NCBI RefSeq assembly: GCF_009193355.1
Contig: NZ_WBVT01000027.1
Span: 1-46,927 of the forward strand
DNA: 46,927 bases
Reading direction: 5' to 3'
DNA from: Bifidobacterium leontopitheci
Lineage (GTDB): Bacteria > Actinomycetota > Actinomycetes > Actinomycetales > Bifidobacteriaceae
The notes under the pieces were generated by a model. The model was not told the DNA's origin and did no database searches. It worked only from the letters and a program-made list of their open reading frames with translations. Of the stretch, positions 27,101 to 35,600 are shown piece after piece; positions within the stretch are counted from its first letter, which is position 1; each line of letters starts with the position of its first letter. The translations under genes were made by a program, and so were the position numbers.

Positions 27101-30048
27101 TCACCCTCAACGGCATCGTCGTCTCCACCGGTAGGGTGGCGCCGGGCAACGGCACCGCCGACGCGAACGCCAACGAGACCTACCTGCTGCCGTGGCTGTG
27201 GGATGTGAACACCGGCAAGTTCGTGGAGTCCAAGAACGAGAAGCTCTACCACTGGAACACCAAGGGCGGCACCACCGAGTGGACACTGCCGAAGGATTGG
27301 CAGAGCCTCTCCAATGTCAAGGTCTACCAGCTGACCGACCAGGGCAAGACCAACGAGAAGACCGTCAAGGTCACCGATGGCAAGATCTCCCTGACCGCCG
27401 AGGCCAAGACCCCGTACGTGGTCACCAAGGGCGACGAGAAGCAGATCCAGGTCAAGTGGAGCGAGGGCATGCACGTGGTGGATGCCGGCTTCAACGATGC
27501 CAAGACGCTCGATGAGAACTGGACCGCCACCGGCTCCGGCAAGGCCGCCGTCGTGGGCACCAGCAACGCCGTGCTCAAGCTGACGGGCGCCGTCAAGGTC
27601 TCCCAGAAGCTCACCGACCTCGAGGCAGGCAAGGAGTACGCCATCTACCTCGGCGTCGACAACCGTTCCAACTCCGCTGCGAAGATCACCGTCACCAACG
27701 GCGGCAAGGTCCTCGCGACGAACAAGACCGGCAAGTCCGTCGCCAAGAACTACGTCAAGGCGTACGCCCACAACACGAACACCGTGATCGAGGACGGCGT
27801 CGCCGGCAGCTACTTCCAGAACATGTACGTCTGGTTCACCGCTCCCGAGAGCGGCGACGTGACGGTCACCCTGTCCCACGACGCCGGAACCGACGCCACC
27901 GCGCCGGCCTACTTCGACGACGTGCGCGTGCTGAAGAACGGCTACAAGGGCCTGACCCTCAACGCTGACGGCACGCTGAAGACGCTCACTAACGACTTCG
28001 AGGACAACGCCCAGGGCATCTGGCCGTTCGTCATCGGACCGATCGAGGGCGTCGAGGACAACCGCACCCACCTCTCCGAGCTGCATGCCCCGTTCACGCA
28101 GGCCGGTTGGGATGTCAAGAAGATGGACGACGTGCTCGACGGCAACTGGTCGCTCAAGACCAACGGCCTGACCCAGCGCAGCGCCATCGTCTACCAGACG
28201 ATTCCGCAGAACGTGAAGCTCGAGCCCGGCCAGACCTACAAGGTCTCCTTCAAGTACCAGGCCGGTTCCGACAACACCTACGCGTTCATCGTGGGCGACG
28301 GTGAGAACAACATCGTCAAGACCACGGACATCGCCAAGGCGATGGGCAAGGACGCCGACGGCACGTTCACCGCGACCATCACCGGTTCCGTGACCGGCGA
28401 CACCTGGTTCGGCATCTACTCCACGAGCACCGCTCCGGACCTGCAGGGCTCCACTGGCTCCGCTCAGGACTTCGGTGGCTACAAGGACTTCATCATGGAC
28501 GACCTGAAGGTCGAAAACGTGGCGTCCAAGTCGCACACCAAGGCCGAGGCCCAGGCCCAGCTCAAGGAAGTCACCGACACCTACGGCGACAAGTCCGCCG
28601 ACTACAGCGCCGACGCGTGGGCCGTGTACGTGCGTACCGTGGCCCAGATCCGCGCCAAGCTGAACAAGGACGGCGCCACCGCCGCCGACTACACCGAGGC
28701 GTACGACCTCGCCGTGGCCTTGGCCGCCTATATGGAGACCGCCGCTGGTGATGACTCCAGCGACGCCTACGATGTGGCGACCGATGACTACACCGTCGAA
28801 GCCGGCAGCGTCGAAGCGACGCAGGGCGGCGATTCGGAGGGCCCGGCGGATCTTGCGCAGGACGGCAACGCGAGCACGCAGTGGCACACCGCCTACGGCG
28901 AGAACGCGGTCGGTAATGGCACTGCTTGGTATCAGTTCAACCTGACCGAGCCGACCACCATCACCGGTCTGCGCTACCTGCCGCGTTCCGGTGGCGCCAA
29001 CGCCAACGGCAAGATCAAGAAGTACAAGATCACGCTGACGCTGGCTAACGGCACCACCAGGGATGCTGGCAGCACCACCAAGGAGGTCACCGGCGAGTTC
29101 TCCACGACGACCGAATGGCAGAAGGCCACCTTCGACGCGGTTGAGAACGTCACGGCAGTCCGCCTGACCGTGCTCTCTTCCGCCGGCCAGACTGCCAATC
29201 AGGAGAACAAGTTCGCCTCCGCCGCCGAGCTGCGTGTGACCACCGATCGTGACGTGCCGCCGACCGTGGTGCCGGTCGACAAGTCCGACCTGCAGTCCGC
29301 CTACGATGAGGCTGCCGCGCTCAACGCCGCCGGTTACACCGAGGACAGCTGGGCAAAGCTGGTCGCCGCCCGCGACGCCGCCAAGAAGGTGCTCGCCGAC
29401 GAGAAGGCCACCCAGGATGAGGTCGCCCTCGCCACTGAGAACCTGAAGACCGCCATCGCCGGCCTGAAGGTTGAGCAGAAGGTTGACACGACCGCTCTGG
29501 CCGACGCCGTTGCCTCCGCCGAGAAGGCCGGCCTCAAGGAATCCGACTACACGAAGGATTCCTGGGCTCGCTACGCGAAGGCTCTGGCCTCCGCCAAGGG
29601 CATCCTGGCCAAGACCGACGCCACCCAGGACGAGGTCAACGCCGCTCTCAAGGAGCTGCAGGACGCCACTGCTGCCCTGAAGAAGGCCGAAGTCAACCCG
29701 ACCCCGACTCCGGGCACGGTCGACAAGGCCGGTCTGAACGCGACGATCAAGAAGGCTCAGGCCCTCAGCCTGGGCGGCTACACCGACGCCTCGGCCAAGG
29801 CCGTGCGTGACGCCCTCGCCAAGGCGCAGGCCGTCGCCAACGACCCGGACGCCACTCAGGCCGAGGTCGACGCCGCGCAGAAGGCCCTCGACGCCGCGAT
29901 CGCCAAGCTGGAGAAGAAGACGCCTGGCGAGAACAAGGGCAACGGCCTGTCCAAGACCGGTGCCAGCGTCGCTACCGTGGCTCTGGCCGGCATGGTGCTG
30001 GCCGGTGTCGCGGGCGGTGTGATGATCTCCCGCCGCAAGCGCGCCTGA
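24193..30048 (+). CDS. engBF: Endo-alpha-N-acetylgalactosaminidase, GH101, cell-wall anchored
   Basis: 1,951 residues from the ATG at 24193 (AAGGAAG upstream; signal peptide MRKRVVSVALAVALAVAPMGVGSVATAA). GH101 enzymes release the core-1 disaccharide Gal-beta-1,3-GalNAc from Ser/Thr of mucins. An N-terminal beta-sandwich (about residues 40-250) and a carboxypeptidase-regulatory-like domain (about 257-335) precede the catalytic barrel. The nucleophile motif IYLDVWGN has Asp785 and the acid/base motif TTEWGTGNEYDS has Glu817; both spacing and numbering are close to those known for the B. longum enzyme (Asp789, Glu822). Later come galactose-binding-like and F5/8C-like modules (about 1110-1290 and 1530-1690), then three FIVAR-type helical repeats (about 1700-1910). 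The end is LSKTG, a hydrophobic helix and RRKRA. The symbol is by similarity to EngBF. A strong terminator follows. Confidence 0.95.
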   Translation: MRKRVVSVALAVALAVAPMGVGSVATAAPLTASQLQTLALKSLAKSSAKSANTAATAADDAAVNGWTIDAATNKTGTTLEAGSGEYAGWTHFKSGTGNGNQAGTASAYPAVAVSNTTVDMTKAGSYTATVKSAQDGKLNRFGFYLGYTDPGSGLFVGYDAGGWFWQTYTGGGSGDWYNGDRLAAPAAGAEVKIELAWTGSKLSVKVNGEKAFDDVDYSAMTNLTNKLAMKAGTFNGTNGTELTDVYVKDENTAPVVKYTVSGKVTKADGTALKGVSVSTSGATATTGDDGTYTLKDLAAGKYTLTFSADGYDDVTKDVTVSDANVADINVSMNETAPVETETLSTADMDVQVKKNFPSVLQYTMKKLDGKVMYGQPKDVRDVTINGTKLTLKDSDVTFKTEGKTKAVYTLKVKDEAKKIDGVLTVEISVVDNTLKFNVTDVKNNIAEKDGNVEKNAIQTIAFPNQSLISVRSSQEGAQFTGARMSSDTARVGDTNYNLTATTVSNEEDYTYGFISGGGLSAGLWSNSEHDGKYIAAVNGGAKNTRVLANTQKVGADTSLGLGTAPYYWHRTVTDSKKRQYTVDQTDYPKMAVAIAGDENEDGKINWEDGAIAYRDIMNNPYKSEEVPELVSWRISMNFGSQAQNPFLTTLDNVKKVALNTDGLGQSVLLKGYGNEGHDSGHPDYADVNKRAGGVTDMNTLMEKGAEYGARFGVHVNASEMYPEAKAFSEDMVRRNSSDGLSYGWNWLDQGVGIDGIYDLASGSRNSRFAAFSKEVGKRMDFIYLDVWGNNTSGAEDSWETRKMSQMINDKGWRMTTEWGTGNEYDSTFQHWAADLTYGGSGMKGENSQVMRFLRNHQKDSWVGDYPSYGQAANAPLLGGYSMKDFEGWQGRNDYAAYIENLYTHDVSTKFIQHFKVTQWVNSPLDSTSVQDASINNGNEQITLKDDSGNTVVLKRGSNNTAEAGYRDRTITLNGIVVSTGRVAPGNGTADANANETYLLPWLWDVNTGKFVESKNEKLYHWNTKGGTTEWTLPKDWQSLSNVKVYQLTDQGKTNEKTVKVTDGKISLTAEAKTPYVVTKGDEKQIQVKWSEGMHVVDAGFNDAKTLDENWTATGSGKAAVVGTSNAVLKLTGAVKVSQKLTDLEAGKEYAIYLGVDNRSNSAAKITVTNGGKVLATNKTGKSVAKNYVKAYAHNTNTVIEDGVAGSYFQNMYVWFTAPESGDVTVTLSHDAGTDATAPAYFDDVRVLKNGYKGLTLNADGTLKTLTNDFEDNAQGIWPFVIGPIEGVEDNRTHLSELHAPFTQAGWDVKKMDDVLDGNWSLKTNGLTQRSAIVYQTIPQNVKLEPGQTYKVSFKYQAGSDNTYAFIVGDGENNIVKTTDIAKAMGKDADGTFTATITGSVTGDTWFGIYSTSTAPDLQGSTGSAQDFGGYKDFIMDDLKVENVASKSHTKAEAQAQLKEVTDTYGDKSADYSADAWAVYVRTVAQIRAKLNKDGATAADYTEAYDLAVALAAYMETAAGDDSSDAYDVATDDYTVEAGSVEATQGGDSEGPADLAQDGNASTQWHTAYGENAVGNGTAWYQFNLTEPTTITGLRYLPRSGGANANGKIKKYKITLTLANGTTRDAGSTTKEVTGEFSTTTEWQKATFDAVENVTAVRLTVLSSAGQTANQENKFASAAELRVTTDRDVPPTVVPVDKSDLQSAYDEAAALNAAGYTEDSWAKLVAARDAAKKVLADEKATQDEVALATENLKTAIAGLKVEQKVDTTALADAVASAEKAGLKESDYTKDSWARYAKALASAKGILAKTDATQDEVNAALKELQDATAALKKAEVNPTPTPGTVDKAGLNATIKKAQALSLGGYTDASAKAVRDALAKAQAVANDPDATQAEVDAAQKALDAAIAKLEKKTPGENKGNGLSKTGASVATVALAGMVLAGVAGGVMISRRKRA

Positions 30049-30112
30049 CGCCACTGACGTAACCCGCCCGCCGTCGCTTGTTCAGGGCGGCAGGCCGGGT
30101 ACGTAGGCCAAC

Positions 30113-30155
30113 AGGGGAGGCCCCTCGAGAACACTCGAGGGGCCTCCCCTTGTTT
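30113..30155 (+). terminator. Strong intrinsic terminator after the GH101 gene
   Basis: A perfect 17-bp stem (30113-30129 with 30134-30150, AGGGGAGGCCCCTCGAG and complement) with a 4-base AACA loop is followed by TGTTTGTTG. It isolates the GH101 gene from the protease gene. Confidence 0.9.
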
Positions 30156-30170
30156 GTTGGGGCGTCCCCT

Positions 30171-30271
30171 CGTCACTCTGCTCGCCCTTGCGCAGTGACG
30201 CACCTCCCGCACCCCTTGGAAATACTGGGGTTTCGACGTCGCGTCACTGTGCAAGGGCGAGCAGCGTGACG
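30171..30271. repeat. 101-bp interspersed palindromic element, copy 2
   Basis: It begins CGTCACTCTGCTCGCCC and ends GGGCGAGCAGCGTGACG. The inner arms CTTGCGCAGTGACGC and GCGTCACTGTGCAAG extend the stem to about 31 bp. The centre contains CCCCTTGGAAATACTGGGG, which is nearly identical to copy 3. It lies in untranslated DNA just after the GH101 terminator. Confidence 0.9.
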
Positions 30272-30330
30272 CGATGGTGGCGATGCCGTCGGCGATGCGA
30301 CGGCGCATATCACGTAGTGGAATATGTCTC

Positions 30331-30339
30331 GGGGGGGGG
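30331..30339 (+). promoter_or_regulatory. Poly-G tract (nine G) upstream of the surface protease
   Basis: Nine consecutive G lie 89 bases before the protease ATG and 31 bases before the earliest in-frame GTG (30371). An in-frame TAA at 30359 lies between the tract and that GTG, so length changes cannot alter the protease reading frame. Any effect would act on transcription or RNA. A TAATAG sequence begins two bases after the tract, but I see no good -35 at standard spacing. Slipped-strand variation is inferred, not shown. Confidence 0.5.
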
Positions 30340-30427
30340 TCTAATAGAACCGCGATATTAAAGACCGAAGGTGCCGTTCCGAGGGACGAGGATTGTCATT
30401 CGGAATGGCGGTTCACGGAAGAGAAGA

Positions 30428-32515
30428 ATGAATATGCGCGACCTTACACGAGTGACGCAAAAGGCATTGTCGGCCATTGCCGCGATGTGCATATCCTTGG
30501 GTGGTTTCTCCATTGCACAGGCGGCATCGCCTGAACAGTCGGATGTGGCTACGCCCATTGTGTCCGAGGCATGGTCCGAAGACGCCTCCCGCAATTACGC
30601 GATCAATCTTGCACAGCCGAGCGACGCCGATACGTTGAAGCAAGCGGAGACCTTGGTCGCCCAAGTGGCGCAGAACGAGGGCAAGCCGGCCAAGGTTTTG
30701 AAGGCATACGCCAGTTTCGGCTCGTTCTTCGTGCAGGCGGAGAGCAAGAGTTTTGCCAAGGATTATGCGCAGACGGCCGCACAGCAGGGCATCAAGCTGC
30801 ATTCGGTCGGCGACACCCGTCAGGTGCCCGTCCGCGATGACGAGAATCTGGTCGGCGGCAAGTCGACGACGCCGAAGGCGCACGAGACACCGGGTAGCGG
30901 CGGTGGCATCTCCGGCAGGGACGGCGCCTGGGGCATGAAAGTCATCGGCGCCGACAAGGCGAAGGAGACCATCGCCAAGGATGTGAAGCTCAGCCCGGTG
31001 ACCGTAGGTGTGCTCGATTCCGGCATTGTCGAGAATCATGAGGATTTCGCCGGTCAGATCGATACGGCCGCGTCCACGTCGTGCATCACCAACGGCATTC
31101 CGGACAGCGACCCGGACAAGCGCAACCAGCTGAAGTACGACATCAAAGACTATATGTACCATGCCACTCACGTCGCTGGTATCATCGCCGGCAAGAATCT
31201 CAAGAAATCTGGCTTGGGCTTCACTTACGAGAGCAGTGTGGATCCGCAGGCGAAGCTGGCGAACATCAGGGTTGTTTATCATAACGAGATTTACCCCGAA
31301 TACGTGGTTTGCGGTCTGGACTGGTCGGCCGATCATGACATCCCCATTGTTAACGCCAGCTTCTCCGTCACTCCATGGGCTTACTGGATGCCGGATGAGC
31401 CGAGTCAGGCCGCCGGATATGAGGTGGTGCGTCGCGCAGCCGAGTATGCCCAGCGTCGCAATGTGCTGATTATCGTGTCTGCGATGAACGACAATACTGA
31501 CCTTGACAATGTTACTGAGGACTCTTATAGCCCTAGCGATACCGGCAACCCGATTCCGAACCGGCCGGTGAAGGGTGGCAAGTCCTTGATGGGCGGTCTG
31601 CCGGGCGTCATCACGGTCTCCAACGTCCAGCAGAACGCTGACGGCACGCTGGTTCGTTGCGACAATCCGAACTACGGTTCGAACTACGGCAAGAAGGCGA
31701 TTACGATTGCCGCTCCCGGCACCTATATCGAATCCGCGTATCCGCTATTCGGCCAGGCGGGAACGATGGCCGGAACCGCCTACGCTACTGGCACGTCGAT
31801 GGCCGCGCCCCATGTCGCCGGGGTGGCGGCTCTGATCAAGGGCATCCACCCGGAGTACACGGCGGATCAGATTCGTGAGCAGCTCCTCGCACAGGCCGAC
31901 ATGTCGAAGCTGCAGGCGCCGACCGACGGTAAGGAATACCGTGGAGCCGGCCTGGTCGACGCCTACGCGGCGGTGACCAGGAACCAGCCCAAGGCCGTCA
32001 TCGATGCTGTCGAGTACTCCGCGGACGGCGGTGCCACGTGGCATGGCCTGTCCGGTGCGTCGGTGCGCGGCAAGGTACGTATTCGCGCAGTCATGTCGGG
32101 TGCCGTGACGTCGGGAACGCTGAGCGGCGCGGTTTCGGCAAGCGGCAAGGGCAACGGCTCGCTGACGATTCAGCATGACGTTGACTTCTCCGAACTGACC
32201 ACGTCGACGAAGCAGCATGTTGCCGTGACCGCGCTTGGACGAAACAACAATCCGGACGCCGACGACGACGCCACGGCATCGGTCACTTTCACCGCCGAAC
32301 CGACCGGCGACAGCGGGCAGCCGACGCCGAACAAGCCGGACGACGGCAAGCGGCCGAACGCGAACGAGCAGACCGGTGACGCTTCCGCTCAGCAGCCCAA
32401 GCCGGAACTGTCGAAGACCGGCGCTGACGTGAGTGTCATGATCGCGGTGTCTGTGATGCTGGCTGTCGTGGCCGCGGGTGCGATGCATGTTCGTCGGATG
32501 AAGGCCGATCGGTAG
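30428..32515 (+). CDS. Subtilisin-like serine protease (S8), sortase-anchored
   Basis: About 695 residues from the ATG at 30428; ATG 30434 is also possible, and both follow GGAAGAGA. A signal peptide (about residues 1-32, ending FSIAQA) is followed by an inhibitor-I9-like propeptide (about residues 40-125). The S8 triad is intact: Asp197 in GVLDSGIVENHEDF, His245 in HATHVAGIIAG and Ser457 in GTSMAAPHVAGVAAL. A beta-rich region (about 500-620) and a Pro/Asp-rich wall spacer lead to LSKTG, a hydrophobic helix and RRMKADR. It should be an extracellular protease exposed on the wall. Substrates are unknown. Its place beside the mucin O-glycanase suggests host glycoprotein use or surface-protein processing, which is inference. 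Confidence 0.93.
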   Translation: MNMRDLTRVTQKALSAIAAMCISLGGFSIAQAASPEQSDVATPIVSEAWSEDASRNYAINLAQPSDADTLKQAETLVAQVAQNEGKPAKVLKAYASFGSFFVQAESKSFAKDYAQTAAQQGIKLHSVGDTRQVPVRDDENLVGGKSTTPKAHETPGSGGGISGRDGAWGMKVIGADKAKETIAKDVKLSPVTVGVLDSGIVENHEDFAGQIDTAASTSCITNGIPDSDPDKRNQLKYDIKDYMYHATHVAGIIAGKNLKKSGLGFTYESSVDPQAKLANIRVVYHNEIYPEYVVCGLDWSADHDIPIVNASFSVTPWAYWMPDEPSQAAGYEVVRRAAEYAQRRNVLIIVSAMNDNTDLDNVTEDSYSPSDTGNPIPNRPVKGGKSLMGGLPGVITVSNVQQNADGTLVRCDNPNYGSNYGKKAITIAAPGTYIESAYPLFGQAGTMAGTAYATGTSMAAPHVAGVAALIKGIHPEYTADQIREQLLAQADMSKLQAPTDGKEYRGAGLVDAYAAVTRNQPKAVIDAVEYSADGGATWHGLSGASVRGKVRIRAVMSGAVTSGTLSGAVSASGKGNGSLTIQHDVDFSELTTSTKQHVAVTALGRNNNPDADDDATASVTFTAEPTGDSGQPTPNKPDDGKRPNANEQTGDASAQQPKPELSKTGADVSVMIAVSVMLAVVAAGAMHVRRMKADR

Positions 32516-32563
32516 ATGTGAAGCTGCGGCCGGCGGCGGTTTCGCTCCGGTTGCAGCGGCGTG

Positions 32564-32590
32564 GGGGAGACGTCGTTCGGATGTCTCCCC
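32564..32590 (+). terminator. Possible terminator or leader hairpin between protease and coiled-coil gene
   Basis: GGGGAGAC (32564-32571) pairs with GTCTCCCC (32583-32590). Only a weak T-containing tail follows. It could be a partial terminator or a stem in the leader of the next gene, whose ATG is 51 bases downstream. Confidence 0.45.
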
Positions 32591-32641
32591 TGCTTGCAGA
32601 GCAGTCTTTCTCAGAAGGAATCAGTGGAAAGGGGTAGAACA

Positions 32642-35455
32642 ATGACCAATGGCAAGAAGACGATCGCGATGACCGCCGCGGCTGCCGCGCTGTTCGCGCC
32701 GGCCATGGCCGCGCAGGCGGCGAGCGTGAACGGCGCGCCGGACGTGGTGGATGATGTGAAGACGGTGAGCGTCGACACGTTGAAGCAGCGTCTCGAGCAG
32801 GCTCGCGTCGAGGCGGCGAAGGCGGCCGGCGTGCTGAAGGACGCGCAGGCCGCGTTGCAGGCGGCGCGTGAGGCGCTTGCCAAGGCGCAGGAGAACGCGC
32901 AGGATGCGGGCGAGGCGGATGCGGCCGCGCAGACGGCGCTCGAGGCGGCGAAGAACGCGGAGCAGGCGGCTTCCGTGAAGTTGGGGGCGGCGAAGCAGGC
33001 CGCGAAGGATGCGGCTGATCCGGTCAAGTATGCGGCCGCGCAGCGGAACGTGAAGGACGCCGAGACGGCGTTGGACGCGGCGAACGCGAAGGTCAAGGAC
33101 GCCGAAGCCAAGGCGGTTGAAGCCGCTGAGACCGCGAAGGCGAAGCATGAAACGCTGACGGCCGCGCAGACCGCCCTGAAGGCCGCGCAGGATGCTTTGG
33201 CCGTCCAGCAGGCGAAGGTGGATGCGGCCGCCAAGACGCTCGCGGATGCGAAGGCGAACGCGGCGGACGCGTCCGACCCGGCGAAGGTCGCGGCCGCCGA
33301 CAAGGAGCTGAAGGACGCGCAGACCGCCCTGCAGGCCGCGCAGGATGCGCTCCCCGCGCTCGAGCAGACGGTGAAGGACACGGGTGCGAAGGCGGATGCG
33401 GCGCATGAGGCGTTGGACGCGAAGGTGAAGGCCGAGGCGGCCGCGAAGAGCGCTCTGGACAAGGCGAAGAAGACGCTGGATGATCTGCAGGCGCAGGCGG
33501 GCGTCGACTTGGACGCGTTGAAGGATGCGTTGGACAAGGCTCAGGCGGCGAAGACGACGGCCGAACAGGCGGTGAAGGACGCTGAGGCGCCGATTCCGGC
33601 CGCCCGGGCGCGTAAGAGCGCGGCGGACAAGGCGTTGGCGGACGCGCAGGCGGCGGCGGCCGCGTTGAAGCCGAAGGCGGATGCGGCGACGGAGAAGCTG
33701 AAGACCGGCATGTACGGGTTCATGCAGTGGAAAAGCACGGACGAATGGGCCGAGCGCACATGGACTCAGAATGTCAAGTATCATTTGGCTGGCGACTCGC
33801 GTTCCGCGGCCACCATCGAGAACGCACTGAAGGCGTTGGACATTATCGACAAAGGCAATGAGCTTCGCGCCTCGTTGGGTCTGAACATCCAGAAGGTCAC
33901 GGATTACTCCATGGCCGGTTCGGAAATGAACGTGAACGCGAACCTTGCGCAGGATTATCCCGGCCATCAAGTCATGACCGCCGACGCGCAGAACGCCTCC
34001 TACGGGTACGCGAACCCGTATGACGGCTGGTACACGGAGGAGAAGAAGGTCTACGACGCGCATCCGGAGATTCACGGGCTTGGCGCCGGGCAGGTTCAGG
34101 CCCAGTATCCCGACCTGTATCAGAAGGTCGGCCATTACCTGAACTTCATGGGCAAGTACCCGTACACGGGCGTCGGCTACACGTCCTCCCCGGTGCAGGG
34201 TATGAGTCCGGTCATCACGCAGGATTACAACTGGGATGGCAGCACCTCCTACACGACCGACGAGTATCGCAGCCTCATTCACCAGTACAGTGACGCCATG
34301 CAGGCCGACGTGGACGCGTACAACACGGCCAACGCGAAGATCGCGCCCGCACAGACGGAAGCCACGGCCGCCGCGAACGACCTGAACGCCCTGACCGCGA
34401 AGCTGACCGCCGCGCAGAACGACCTGACCGCGAAATCCCAGGCGTACGAGAACGCGAAGAGCGCGTACGACAAGGGCGTCGAGGAGGCGGGTGTGCTGGC
34501 CAAGCGCATCGAAGACGCCTCCAAGGCGGTCGACACGGCGCAGGCCGCGTACGACAAGGCGAAGGCGGAGACCGACGTCGCGCAGACGAAGGCCGACAAG
34601 GCGGACAAGGCGAAGACGGACGCCGAGGCCGCGTACGCGCGCGCCGGACAGACCGTCGAACAGGCGAAGGCGCGGGTCAAGCGCGCCGAGGACACGGTCA
34701 ACGGCTATAAGAGCGCCATCGAAGCGTTGCGCGCCGCGCAGGCCGCCTATGACGCGCTCCAGCCCGCCTACCAGGCGGCCAAGGACAAGGCGGACGCCGC
34801 CCAGTCGGCCGAGACCGCCGCGCAGGCGGACGCGGACAAGGCGGACAAGGCGAAGACGGACGCGGACAAGGCGGTGGAGACAGCCAAGACCGGTGTGACC
34901 GTCGCACAGGACGCGCTGGACGCGGCCAGCCGGCTGGTCGCCCAGTACGACAGCCTCCTCAAAGCGTTGAAGGAGGCCGAAGACCTGTACGCGGACGCGA
35001 AGAGCGATTTGGATAAGGCGCAGGCGAAGGCCGACGAGACCGCCGCCACGCTCAAGGATGCGGACGCGAAGGCCGACGAGGCCACGCAGACGGTCAAGGA
35101 CGCGCAGGCGAACGTGGACGCGGCCAAGACCGCGAAGGCGAAGGCGGACGCGGACGTGAAAGCCTTGGAGGCCGCATACGCAGCCTCCCTGAAGCCGAAG
35201 CCGAAGCCCCAGCCGTCCAAGCCCACCACCGGCAAGCCGGATACGGGCAGGCCGCAGCCGAAGCCACAGCCGGTGGTCACATGGAAGGCGCCCGACACCA
35301 CCACAGGCAAGACCGACGGCAAGGCGAAGACGCTCGCCAAGACCGGCATGGACAGTGAGACCGCACTGGGCCTGACCGCCATCATGGGCTTCATGGGAGC
35401 CGGCGTCGTCATGGTCAAACGCCGTCAAGGTCGGCACATGCACGGCTGGGCCTGA
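32642..35455 (+). CDS. Alanine-rich coiled-coil surface protein with CAP/SEC10-PgrA-like domain, sortase-anchored
   Basis: 937 residues from the ATG at 32642 (AAAGGGG upstream). A signal peptide (about residues 1-29, ending AAQAA) precedes a long Ala/Lys/Asp-rich heptad region (about 40-355), a globular middle (about 360-550) and a second coiled coil (about 560-850). The middle carries NELRASLGL, YANPYDGWYTEEKKVYD, VGHYLNFM and TGVGYTSS, the pattern of the CAP-related domain in streptococcal/enterococcal SEC10/PgrA surface proteins. A Pro/Lys-rich wall spacer leads to LAKTG, a hydrophobic helix and KRRQGRHMHGWA. Relatives are reported to act in aggregation, plasmid surface exclusion or adhesion. 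The role here is unknown. The two coiled coils could fold back into a long antiparallel stalk presenting the CAP domain. A strong terminator follows. Confidence 0.87.
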   Translation: MTNGKKTIAMTAAAAALFAPAMAAQAASVNGAPDVVDDVKTVSVDTLKQRLEQARVEAAKAAGVLKDAQAALQAAREALAKAQENAQDAGEADAAAQTALEAAKNAEQAASVKLGAAKQAAKDAADPVKYAAAQRNVKDAETALDAANAKVKDAEAKAVEAAETAKAKHETLTAAQTALKAAQDALAVQQAKVDAAAKTLADAKANAADASDPAKVAAADKELKDAQTALQAAQDALPALEQTVKDTGAKADAAHEALDAKVKAEAAAKSALDKAKKTLDDLQAQAGVDLDALKDALDKAQAAKTTAEQAVKDAEAPIPAARARKSAADKALADAQAAAAALKPKADAATEKLKTGMYGFMQWKSTDEWAERTWTQNVKYHLAGDSRSAATIENALKALDIIDKGNELRASLGLNIQKVTDYSMAGSEMNVNANLAQDYPGHQVMTADAQNASYGYANPYDGWYTEEKKVYDAHPEIHGLGAGQVQAQYPDLYQKVGHYLNFMGKYPYTGVGYTSSPVQGMSPVITQDYNWDGSTSYTTDEYRSLIHQYSDAMQADVDAYNTANAKIAPAQTEATAAANDLNALTAKLTAAQNDLTAKSQAYENAKSAYDKGVEEAGVLAKRIEDASKAVDTAQAAYDKAKAETDVAQTKADKADKAKTDAEAAYARAGQTVEQAKARVKRAEDTVNGYKSAIEALRAAQAAYDALQPAYQAAKDKADAAQSAETAAQADADKADKAKTDADKAVETAKTGVTVAQDALDAASRLVAQYDSLLKALKEAEDLYADAKSDLDKAQAKADETAATLKDADAKADEATQTVKDAQANVDAAKTAKAKADADVKALEAAYAASLKPKPKPQPSKPTTGKPDTGRPQPKPQPVVTWKAPDTTTGKTDGKAKTLAKTGMDSETALGLTAIMGFMGAGVVMVKRRQGRHMHGWA

Positions 35456-35475
35456 TTTGGCCGGTCGTGAAAGAT

Positions 35476-35518
35476 AAGCCGTTGACGTGGTCGCTCTGAT
35501 TGCGTCAACGGCTTTTTC
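35476..35518 (+). terminator. Intrinsic terminator after the coiled-coil surface gene
   Basis: AAGCCGTTGACG (35476-35487) pairs perfectly with CGTCAACGGCTT (35503-35514), and the last two T begin a run of five. The stem has a 15-base loop. Confidence 0.9.
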
Positions 35519-35600
35519 CTCACGGTTCGTATGACACGCTGCAGCGTGTCCGTTGAGTTGTCCGGTTTATACGGATGAGACCACTATTAAGGAGGAGTCC

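Noticed and set aside
24211..30054. 1,947-residue open frame on the minus strand opposite the GH101 gene
   Set aside because: It is the mirror of a high-GC gene with few stop codons in the antisense frame. It lacks a ribosome site and has a Gly/Val/Leu/Arg-rich composition typical of antisense translation. The plus-strand product has clear domains.
32621..35443. 940-residue minus-strand frame opposite the coiled-coil surface protein
   Set aside because: It is an antisense shadow of an Ala/Lys/Asp-rich repeat protein; its composition is Arg/Leu/Gly-rich with no recognisable domain.
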